DNA of 13,527 bases from Scleromatobacter sp045810265 (GTDB lineage: Bacteria; Pseudomonadota; Gammaproteobacteria; Burkholderiales; Burkholderiaceae_C). Below are positions 6,169 through 13,527 of this stretch, in pieces (the stretch's first letter is position 1; every line of letters starts with the position of its first letter). The notes below the pieces were generated by a model, which saw only the letters and a list, made by a program, of their open reading frames with translations, was not told the origin of the DNA and made no database searches. The translations under genes and the position numbers were made by a program. The DNA lies in NCBI GenBank assembly GCA_045810265.1, contig JBJMWF010000072.1:1-13527 (forward strand), read 5' to 3'.

Positions 6169-6900
6169 ATGGCCAGTCGTCCATCCGTTGCCGCGAAGAA
6201 TGACTTCGCGCGTCCCTACACCACCGTCGACGTGCTGATCTTCACCGTCCTCGACGACGCGCTGAAGGTGCTGCTGGTGCAGCGGCCGTCCGACCCCGGC
6301 GAGCCCGGCCCGGGGCTGTGGGCCTTGCCAGGCGGCTTCGTCGATGTCGAGCTCGACGCCGACCTCGAAGCCTGCGCGCGCCGAAAACTGCGCGAGAAGA
6401 CCGGTGTGGCCAGCCCGTACCTCGAGCAGCTGGGCAGTTGGGGCAGCGCCACGCGCGACCCGCGCGGCTGGTCGGCCACGCACGCCTACTTCGCGCTGAT
6501 GCCGGGCGACGGCGTGACGCTGACCAAGGGCGCGAACGCGGCGGACGTCGCCTGGTTCACCGTCGACGAGCCGCTGCTGGCCAGGAAGAAGCTGGCGTTC
6601 GACCATGCGCAGATCCTGCGCGCCGGCGTCGAGCGCCTGCGCGCCAAGGTCGAATACACCTCGCTGCCGGCGTACCTGCTGCACGAGCCCTTCACGCTGC
6701 CGCAGCTGCAGCACACCTACGAGGTCGTGCTCGGACGGCCGGTCGACAAGAGCGGCTTTCGCACGCGCATGCTGGCGGCCGGCTTCCTGGCCGAGGTCGG
6801 CGTGGTCGAGAGCGAATCGAACCGGCCGCCGATGGGCTATCGCTTGAAGGACCGCGGCGCGCCGGTCTTCTTTCCGCGCACCTTCAGTCCGCGCGGCTGA
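6169..6900 (+). CDS. nrtR: NrtR-family repressor of NAD metabolism (degenerate Nudix plus winged helix)
   Basis: 243 residues. The N-terminal Nudix fold (about 15-140) has the box region GGFVDVELDADLEACARRKL from residue 55, closing with REKTGV. Compared with a catalytic Nudix box it carries a two-residue insertion, and lysines replace two conserved glutamates (R-K-L-x-E-K-x-G). This is the known signature of NrtR, where the domain binds ADP-ribose instead of hydrolysing it. The C-terminal part (about 160-240) is the winged helix: FTLPQLQHTYEVVLGRPVDK (175-194), SGFRTRML, then YRLKDRGAP and FFPR. NrtR regulators repress NAD salvage or synthesis genes and release DNA when ADP-ribose accumulates. 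Its place as the last gene after pncA, pncB, nadM and the Cache-CheW gene makes this operon its likely target; the palindrome at 506-520 is the candidate site. The ATG at 6169 has a poor ribosome-binding site. A plain Nudix hydrolase is unlikely given the changed box and the winged helix. Confidence 0.9.
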   Translation: MASRPSVAAKNDFARPYTTVDVLIFTVLDDALKVLLVQRPSDPGEPGPGLWALPGGFVDVELDADLEACARRKLREKTGVASPYLEQLGSWGSATRDPRGWSATHAYFALMPGDGVTLTKGANAADVAWFTVDEPLLARKKLAFDHAQILRAGVERLRAKVEYTSLPAYLLHEPFTLPQLQHTYEVVLGRPVDKSGFRTRMLAAGFLAEVGVVESESNRPPMGYRLKDRGAPVFFPRTFSPRG

Positions 6901-6919
6901 AGGCCGCTCAGCGCTTCAG
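6897..6919. terminator. Possible bidirectional hairpin at the convergent gene ends
   Basis: CTGAAG (6897-6902) and CTTCAG (6914-6919) can pair around an 11-base GC-rich loop, spanning the stop codons of nrtR and of the convergent aldo/keto reductase. Only seven bases separate the two stops, so any terminator must overlap the coding ends. The stem is short and there is no T tract on either side, so this is a weak candidate. Confidence 0.25.
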
Positions 6920-7762
6920 GCCAGCGCGATCGAGCTGGTCGAATTCGGCCTGCGTCAGTTCGATGTCTCGCGCCTTCACGTTCTCCTCCAGGTGCGCCAC
7001 CTTGGACGTGCCTGGAATCGGAATGATCACCGGGCTGCGTTGCAGCAGCCAGGCGACGGCAATCTGGCTGGTCGTCGCGCCGTGGGCCTTGGCGATCGCA
7101 TCCAGCGCCGAACCCTCGCGCGTGAGTTCGCCCGCGGCCAGCGGGAACCACGGGATGAAGCCGATGCCGCGTGCCTCGCAGTGCCTGAGCACGTCCTCGC
7201 TGCCGCGGTCGGCGAAGTTGTAGCGGTTCTGCACCGTGGCCACCGGAAAGACCTTGGACGCCGCCTCGATGTCCTCGACCGACACCTCGCTCAGGCCGGC
7301 ATGGGCGATCACGCCGTCGTCCAGCAGCAGCCTGACCGCGTCGAACTGCTCGTCGCGCGGCACCTTGGCGTCGATGCGGTGCAACTGCCACAGCGCGATC
7401 TGCTCCACGCCCAGGCGCTCGCGGCTGGCGTGCGCCTCGCTGACCAGGTGGCTGGGGTTGCCGTTGGGCGTCCAGATGTCGGGCCCGCTGCGCTCCAGGC
7501 CGCCCTTGGTGGCGACCGTGACCTTCTCGTACGGATACAGCGCCTCCCTGATCAGTTCCTCGGAGACTTCGGGCCCATACGAATTGGCGGTGTCGATGAA
7601 GTCGACACCCAGCTCGGGCAGGCGGCGCAGCGTGGCGAGCGCGCCGGCGCGATCCTGCGGCGGACCCCAGATGCCCTTGCCGGTGATGCGCATCGCGCCG
7701 AAGCCCAGGCGGTTGATCTGGAGTTCACCGCCGATGCGGAAGGTCTTGGGGTGCGTGGCCAT
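6908..7762 (-). CDS. Aldo/keto reductase, YdbC-like
   Basis: NAD(P)H-dependent oxidoreductase of the aldo/keto reductase fold, 284 residues, with the complete catalytic tetrad: D57 and Y62 in VDFIDTANSYGP, K86 in VTVATKGGL, and H128 in LWQLHRID. The N-terminal RLGFGAMRITGKGIWGPP (18-35) and the C-terminal LLQRSPVIIPIPGTSKVAHL resemble E. coli YdbC and related AKRs, some of which reduce pyridoxal. The natural substrate cannot be read from sequence. The ATG at 7762-7760 gives a standard N-terminus. The gene is convergent with nrtR, seven bases apart, and lies 103 bases downstream of the flavoprotein on the same strand, so it may have its own promoter (7804-7832) or be read from the gene upstream. 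Being pyridine-nucleotide dependent links it only loosely to the NAD operon. Confidence 0.93.
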   Translation of the reverse strand: MATHPKTFRIGGELQINRLGFGAMRITGKGIWGPPQDRAGALATLRRLPELGVDFIDTANSYGPEVSEELIREALYPYEKVTVATKGGLERSGPDIWTPNGNPSHLVSEAHASRERLGVEQIALWQLHRIDAKVPRDEQFDAVRLLLDDGVIAHAGLSEVSVEDIEAASKVFPVATVQNRYNFADRGSEDVLRHCEARGIGFIPWFPLAAGELTREGSALDAIAKAHGATTSQIAVAWLLQRSPVIIPIPGTSKVAHLEENVKARDIELTQAEFDQLDRAGLKR

Positions 7763-7803
7763 GATGTCGTCCCGTGCAGTACGTTGAAGAAGTCGCCCGG
7801 CCC

Positions 7804-7832
7804 AGTATGGTCAGGCCGCGCGACGTTTTCAG
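7804..7832 (-). promoter_or_regulatory. Weak candidate promoter for the aldo/keto reductase gene
   Basis: On the minus strand CTGAAA (7832-7827) and CATACT (7809-7804) are spaced by 17 bases, each matching four of six sigma-70 consensus positions. They lie in the 103-base gap upstream of the aldo/keto reductase start. Nothing else in the gap stands out. Confidence 0.3.
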
Positions 7833-7865
7833 GCATGGGGTCTTGGCACGAATCCCGGATCCGTG

Positions 7866-9605
7866 TCAGGCCGTGGCCGTGGCCTTGGCGGACAGCGACG
7901 CCAGGTGCTGGTGGATCAAGGCGACGGCGGCGGCGCCGTCACCGATCGCGCCGCCGACGCGCTTGACCGAGCCGGCGCGCACGTCGCCCACCGCGAAGGC
8001 ACCGCGCACACTGGTCTCGAAGGGATTGGGCACGCGACCGGGCAGCACGTTGCCGTCCGGACCGCTGACCGCGTCAGTGCCGGTCAGCACGAAACCCGTC
8101 TTGTCGACCGCGATGCCGCAGCCTTCGAGCCAGCGCGTCTCCGGGTCGGCGCCGACGAACAGGAAGACGTTGCGCAGCTCGCGCTCGTGCTCCTGGCCGT
8201 CCGGGCCGCCCTGGCGCCACTTGACGCGGCTCAGGCCGGACGGCAACTGGCCTTCCAGCTCCACCAGCTCGGTGTGCGTCCAGAGCTTGATGTTGGGCGC
8301 CGCCTTGATGCGGTCGATCAGGTAGCGCGACATGCTCGCCGCCAGCCCGCTGCCGCGAATCATCATGTGCACCTTGGCCGCGTGGGCCGAGAGGAACACA
8401 GCCGCCTGTCCGGCCGAATTGCCGCCGCCCACGAGCACCACCTCGGAGCCGGCGCACATCTTGGCCTCGAGGCCGGAGGCCCAGTACCAGACGCCGTGGC
8501 CCTCGAACTCCTCGATGCGGCCGAGCGCCGGGCGGCGATAGCGTGCGCCGCTCGCGCACACCAGGCTGCGGCTGCGCAGGCGCCGCCCGTCGGCCAGGTG
8601 CACGGCGAAGATGCCTTCGCTCTCGGCCCGCGAACAGTCCAGCCGCACCGCCTCGGCCGGGATGATCATCTTGGCGCCGAACTTCTGGGCCTGGATGTAG
8701 GCCCGGCCGGCCAGCGCCTGGCCCGAGATGCCGGTCGGAAAGCCGAGGTAGTTCTCGATGCGCGCACTGGCGCCGGCCTGGCCGCCGAACGAGCGGCAGT
8801 CCAGCACCGCCACGCGCAAGCCTTCGGACGCCGCATACACGGCCGTCGACAACCCGGCCGGCCCGGCGCCGACCACCAGCACGTCGAAGATGCCGTCGCA
8901 GACCCGGTCGTCGATCATGCCCAGCGCCGTGGCGAGCTGGGTCTCGGTCGGCTCGACCAGCACGGTGCCACCGGGCGTGACGGCCACCGCCTCGGCCGCG
9001 GCGGCGCCGTACTGCACGAGCAGCTGCGCGGCCACGGGATCCTCGTCGCCGGTGACGACGTGGTGCGGCTGGCCGTTGCGCTGCAGGAAGTTCTGCAGCC
9101 GCAGCACCGAGGCAGAGCCGGCGGCGCCGATGATGGTCGCGCCGCTGGCGCCGGCCTGGATCAGCGACACGCGCCGCAGGATCAGCGCGCGCATGATGCG
9201 CTCGCCCAGGTCGGCTTCGGCGATGATCAACGCGCGCAACTGGTCGGGCACGACCAGGATGCCCTCGACCTCGCCGACGCACTGCGCGTCGACCAGCGCC
9301 GAGCCACCGAACAGGGTGCCGGCCTCGGCCAGGAACTCGCCGGGCTCGTAGTCGTGGTACGGGCGGATGTTGCCCAGGCCGTCGCGCTGCGTCACGGTCA
9401 CGCGGCCCTTGACCAGCAGGAACAGGCCGCGCGACTTCTGGCCTGCCTGGATCAGGAAGGCGCCGTCCGCGGCGTGGTGCGGCTCGCCAAAGCGCCGCAC
9501 GCGCTCGACGTCGGCGCCGGTGAGCACCGGAAACATCTGGTAGGCCCGGTTCGGGTCGGGTTGCTGGCCCGGGGCGGGGGCGGCGTTGTTCGGCGGGTTG
9601 TCCAC
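7866..9605 (-). CDS. cNMP-fold / thioredoxin-like / thioredoxin-reductase-like FAD oxidoreductase
   Basis: About 579 residues in three parts. Residues about 22-140 form a cyclic-nucleotide-binding fold (GRVTVTQRDG, YEPGEFLAEAGTLFGGSALV), but the arginine expected in the phosphate cassette just after it is absent (ALVDAQCV), so cAMP binding is doubtful. Residues about 155-225 look like a glutaredoxin/thioredoxin-type domain without CxxC. Residues about 238-570 are a two-dinucleotide-fold reductase: VVGAGPAG (244-251) for FAD, LVGGGNSAGQ (391-400) for NAD(P)H, and FAVGDVRAGSVKRVGGAIGDG (from 537) closing the FAD site. The thioredoxin-reductase CxxC just before the NAD(P) motif is replaced by WYWASG, so normal dithiol reduction should not occur. 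I chose the GTG at 9605 because GGAG lies six bases upstream; in-frame ATG at 9653 and GTG at 9665 are alternatives without a good ribosome-binding site. It diverges from the YdeP-like gene across about 150 bases. Electron partner and substrate are unknown. Confidence 0.85.
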   Translation of the reverse strand: MDNPPNNAAPAPGQQPDPNRAYQMFPVLTGADVERVRRFGEPHHAADGAFLIQAGQKSRGLFLLVKGRVTVTQRDGLGNIRPYHDYEPGEFLAEAGTLFGGSALVDAQCVGEVEGILVVPDQLRALIIAEADLGERIMRALILRRVSLIQAGASGATIIGAAGSASVLRLQNFLQRNGQPHHVVTGDEDPVAAQLLVQYGAAAAEAVAVTPGGTVLVEPTETQLATALGMIDDRVCDGIFDVLVVGAGPAGLSTAVYAASEGLRVAVLDCRSFGGQAGASARIENYLGFPTGISGQALAGRAYIQAQKFGAKMIIPAEAVRLDCSRAESEGIFAVHLADGRRLRSRSLVCASGARYRRPALGRIEEFEGHGVWYWASGLEAKMCAGSEVVLVGGGNSAGQAAVFLSAHAAKVHMMIRGSGLAASMSRYLIDRIKAAPNIKLWTHTELVELEGQLPSGLSRVKWRQGGPDGQEHERELRNVFLFVGADPETRWLEGCGIAVDKTGFVLTGTDAVSGPDGNVLPGRVPNPFETSVRGAFAVGDVRAGSVKRVGGAIGDGAAAVALIHQHLASLSAKATATA

Positions 9606-9702
9606 GGGCGGCTCCAGGCAGTGCGGCGCGCCGGTCGAAAGGCGCGCAAGCATCGACTGTCGCACGGCAGCGAAAGTCTTGCACGGCCCGGGAGCGACAA
9701 CC

Positions 9703-9725
9703 CGGCGGCACGCGCCTTGCCGCCG
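9703..9725. repeat. Inverted repeat in the divergent flavoprotein / YdeP-like intergenic region
   Basis: CGGCGGCA (9703-9710) and TGCCGCCG (9718-9725) are perfect 8-bp arms around a seven-base spacer. The repeat ends 29 bases before the YdeP-like ATG and about 100 bases before the flavoprotein start. It could be an operator shared by the divergent genes or a leader hairpin. In DNA this GC-rich such repeats also occur by chance, so I treat its function as open. I found no convincing -35/-10 pair in this intergenic region. Confidence 0.35.
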
Positions 9726-9754
9726 CGTTCTGTCACTGTTGCCCGGAGTGCGCC

Positions 9755-12046
9755 ATGGCCCAAGACGAAGACGTCCGCATCGAATCGTTCACGCTGGCTG
9801 CGGGCGGCTGGACGTCCGTCAAGGAGGTGGCGCACGCGCTGCGCGAAGCGCACATTCCGCTGGAGGGCAGCCGCATCCTGCTCGAGCAGAACAAGCCCGA
9901 CGGCTTCGCCTGCGTCAGCTGCTCCTGGGCCAAGCCGGCCGATCCGCATCCGGCCGAGTTCTGCGAACACGGCGCCAAGGCGACCGCCTGGGAGCTGACG
10001 AAGGACCGCTGCACGCCGGAATTCTTCGCGCAGCACACGCTCACCGAGCTCGAAGGCTGGACGGACTTCGAGCTGGAGTCCGCCGGCCGCCTCACCGCGC
10101 CGATGCGCTGGGACGCCGCCACCGACAAGTACGTCGAGGTCTCGTGGCACGAGGCCTTCGAGGACATCGGCCAGCGGCTCAAGGCGCTCGATCCCAAGGA
10201 GACGGTGTTCTACACCTCGGGCCGCGCGTCGCTGGAAACCTCGTACATGTTCTCGTTGCTGGCCCGCAGCTACGGCAACAACAACCTGCCCGACAGCTCC
10301 AACATGTGCCACGAGAGCACCTCGTCGGGCCTGCCCAAGAGCATCGGCGTGGCGGTGGGCACGGTGCAGCTCGAGGACTTCAAGCAGTGCGACTGCATCT
10401 TCATCATGGGCCACAACGTGGGCACCAACGCGCCGCGCATGCTGCACGACCTGCAGGAATGCCGCCAGCGCGGCGTGCCCATCATCGTGTTCAATCCGCT
10501 CAAGGAGCCGGGGCTGGTGCGCTTTGCCAACCCGCAGTCGCCGCTGCAGATGCTAACGCCGGCGGACACGGCCATGAACACGCAGTACCACCAGGTCAAG
10601 GCCGGCGGCGACCTGGCCGCGCTGACCGGGCTGTGCAAGGCACTGGTGGCGCTGGACGACCAGGCGCGCGCGACCGGCCAGGACGAAGTCCTGGACCACG
10701 CCTTCATCGCCCAGCACACGCACGGCTTCGAGGCGTTCTGCCTGCACCTGCGCCAGGTCGAGTGGCCGGCCATCGAGCAGGCCAGCGGGCTGACCCGCGC
10801 GGCGCTCGAATCGGCCGCCGCGGTGATCGGCCGCGCGCAGCGCGTGATCGGCCTGTACGGCATGGGCCTGACGCAGCACAAGACCGGCGTGGCCAACGTG
10901 CAGATGGTGGCCAACCTGCTGCTGCTGGGCGGCCACATGGGCGTGCCCGGCGCGGGCATCCTGCCGATTCGCGGGCACTCGAACGTGCAGGGCCAGCGCA
11001 CGGTGGGCATCACCGAGAAGCCCGAGAAGGTGCCGGCCGACAAGCTCAAGGCGCTGTTCGACATCGAGGTGCCCAAGGAGAAAGGCCGCACGACGGTGGA
11101 GACCTGCGAGGGCCTGATCGATGGCTCGGTCAAGGCCATCGTCAGCCTGGGCGGCAACCTGATGCGCGCGGTGCCGGACGGGCCGCGCGTCGAACAGGGC
11201 TGGCGCCGCGCCAAGCTGTCGGTGCAGATCGCCACCAAGTTGAACCGCAGCCACGTCGTCCACGGCGAGGTGGCCTACCTGCTGCCGTGCCTGGGCCGCA
11301 TCGAGATCGACCGCCAGGCGAGCGGCGACCAGGCCGTCTCGATGGAAGACTCCACCGGCTGCATGCACGGATCGCGCGGCATGGCCGAACCGGCGAGCGA
11401 CAAGCTGCTGTCCGAGCCGGCCATCGTCGCCGGCATCGCCAAGGCGACGCTGGGCGCGCACAGCAAGGTGCCATGGGACGAGTGGGTGGCCGACTACGCC
11501 AAGGTGCGCCAGGCCATCGAGCAGACCTATCCCGAGATCTTCCACGACTTCGAGAAGCGCATGTGGCAGCCCGGCGGCTTCCATCGCCCGCTGCCGGCCT
11601 GCCATCGCGAATGGAAGACGCCCAGCGGCAAGGCCAACTTCATCTGCCCACCGTCGCTGGAGGAGGACGACGACATGGCGGCACAGGGGCCCGACGTGAT
11701 CCGCCTGACCACGCTGCGCAGCTTCGACCAGTTCAACACCACGGTCTACGGCTACCACGACCGCTTCCGCGGCATCCACGGCACGCGCCACGTGCTGATG
11801 ATGAACGACCAGGACATCACGCGGCTGGGCTTTTCCGACGGCCAGATCGTGCGCGCGACGACGGCGTCGACCGACGGCGCGCCGCGCGAGGTCGGCGGGC
11901 TGCGCATCGTGCGCTACGACATCCCGCGCGGCTGCGCGGCCGGCTATTTCCCGGAGCTGACCCCGCTGGTGCCGTTGTGGCACCGCGCCACCGAAAGCCA
12001 GGTTCCCGCCTACAAGTCCGTGCCGATCCGCCTCAGCCGCATGTGA
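9755..12046 (+). CDS. YdeP/FdhF-family molybdopterin oxidoreductase
   Basis: 763 residues, the same size as E. coli YdeP (about 759), a formate-dehydrogenase-H-like protein linked to acid resistance whose reaction is not established. Domains run in the usual order: the N-terminal cysteine region, the molybdopterin oxidoreductase core (about 115-500) and the C-terminal dinucleotide-binding domain (about 645-760). The N-terminal cysteines are C53 and C56 in GFACVSCSW, C70 in FCEHGAKA and C86; the regular CxxCxxxC of formate dehydrogenases is not present. C185 in SSNMCHESTSSGLPKSIG aligns with the Mo-binding Cys/Sec position. GILPIRGHSNVQGQRT (969-984 would be out of range; it lies near residues 405-420) and SLGGNL follow in the core. 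There is no Tat signal, so it is cytoplasmic. GGAG at 9745-9748 is six bases before the ATG. It is divergent from the flavoprotein at 7866-9605, which might supply electrons; that is a guess from position. No fdhD or cofactor-biosynthesis gene is in view. Confidence 0.9.
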   Translation: MAQDEDVRIESFTLAAGGWTSVKEVAHALREAHIPLEGSRILLEQNKPDGFACVSCSWAKPADPHPAEFCEHGAKATAWELTKDRCTPEFFAQHTLTELEGWTDFELESAGRLTAPMRWDAATDKYVEVSWHEAFEDIGQRLKALDPKETVFYTSGRASLETSYMFSLLARSYGNNNLPDSSNMCHESTSSGLPKSIGVAVGTVQLEDFKQCDCIFIMGHNVGTNAPRMLHDLQECRQRGVPIIVFNPLKEPGLVRFANPQSPLQMLTPADTAMNTQYHQVKAGGDLAALTGLCKALVALDDQARATGQDEVLDHAFIAQHTHGFEAFCLHLRQVEWPAIEQASGLTRAALESAAAVIGRAQRVIGLYGMGLTQHKTGVANVQMVANLLLLGGHMGVPGAGILPIRGHSNVQGQRTVGITEKPEKVPADKLKALFDIEVPKEKGRTTVETCEGLIDGSVKAIVSLGGNLMRAVPDGPRVEQGWRRAKLSVQIATKLNRSHVVHGEVAYLLPCLGRIEIDRQASGDQAVSMEDSTGCMHGSRGMAEPASDKLLSEPAIVAGIAKATLGAHSKVPWDEWVADYAKVRQAIEQTYPEIFHDFEKRMWQPGGFHRPLPACHREWKTPSGKANFICPPSLEEDDDMAAQGPDVIRLTTLRSFDQFNTTVYGYHDRFRGIHGTRHVLMMNDQDITRLGFSDGQIVRATTASTDGAPREVGGLRIVRYDIPRGCAAGYFPELTPLVPLWHRATESQVPAYKSVPIRLSRM

Positions 12047-12196
12047 GGGGTTTCACGGAGCGGCGCAACAGGGAGCGTTCAGCTTGCAGCGCCGGCAGCC
12101 CGACTTTGCGTTCCAGTAACGCTTCGGGTGTCAACATCGATGGATGGGCGCCGTTTAATGGGCAGTGATCCCGCTCGCCGCCCGGAAACGACGCCC

Positions 12197-13527
<1,331 letters not shown>

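Noticed and set aside
7763..7865. Possible small gene in the gap between the aldo/keto reductase and the flavoprotein
   Set aside because: The open frame crossing it on the minus strand continues as a shadow inside the aldo/keto reductase, and its start has no supporting ribosome site.
9688..9705. CCGGG / CCCGG inverted repeat in the divergent intergenic region
   Set aside because: Five-base arms of pure G and C are expected by chance in this composition; the 8-base repeat at 9703-9725 is stronger.
12108..12122. Small hairpin GCGTT-CCAGT-AACGC after the YdeP-like gene as a terminator
   Set aside because: Only five base pairs, no T tract, and over 60 bases past the stop; not enough to call.

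Overview
The window is very G+C-rich (about 70% by eye) and tightly packed, with strong third-position GC bias. This produces long meaningless ORFs on the opposite strands. The protein families (RcnA/RcnR-type nickel efflux, a bifunctional NadM-Nudix, a YdeP-like molybdopterin oxidoreductase, a DUF1800 protein) together with the codon bias suggest a proteobacterium, most likely a betaproteobacterium of the Burkholderiales. That assignment is inference from composition and gene families, not from a marker gene. I saw no rRNA, tRNA, insertion sequence, CRISPR array or phage gene. No stretch longer than 300 bases lacks a gene.

Layout. (1) 1-440, minus strand: a nickel/cobalt efflux pair, an RcnR/DmeR-like CsoR-family repressor followed by the first 49 codons of rcnA. 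A perfect G-tract-centred inverted repeat sits over the repressor's leader. (2) 506-6900, plus strand: an apparent five-gene operon, pncA (nicotinamidase), pncB (nicotinate phosphoribosyltransferase), nadM (NMN adenylyltransferase fused to a Nudix hydrolase), a 787-residue soluble protein with two Cache-like sensor units and a C-terminal CheW domain, and nrtR (degenerate-Nudix plus winged-helix repressor of NAD genes). A perfect 15-bp palindrome overlaps the likely pncA -35 box and is the best candidate NrtR operator. (3) 6908-9605, minus strand: an aldo/keto reductase (YdbC-like) and a three-part flavoprotein (cNMP-binding fold, glutaredoxin/thioredoxin-like middle, thioredoxin-reductase-like C-terminus) that has lost the redox CxxC. 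(4) 9755-12046, plus strand: a YdeP/FdhF-family molybdopterin oxidoreductase, divergent from the flavoprotein; an 8-bp-arm inverted repeat lies between them. (5) 12197 to the end: the first 443 codons of an exported DUF1800 protein.

How the genes fit together: region 2 is a complete recapture module for the pyridine ring (nicotinamide to nicotinate to NaMN, then adenylylation), with its own regulator. NrtR-family repressors respond to ADP-ribose, and the Nudix half of NadM belongs to a family that hydrolyses ADP-ribose, so the operon may encode both the sensor of a signal and an enzyme that removes it. The most unusual feature is the Cache-Cache-CheW gene between nadM and nrtR. It has no visible transmembrane segment, HAMP or receptor signalling domain, yet it could dock onto a CheA/receptor array. 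This suggests, without proving, a link between pyridine-nucleotide status and chemotaxis-type signalling.
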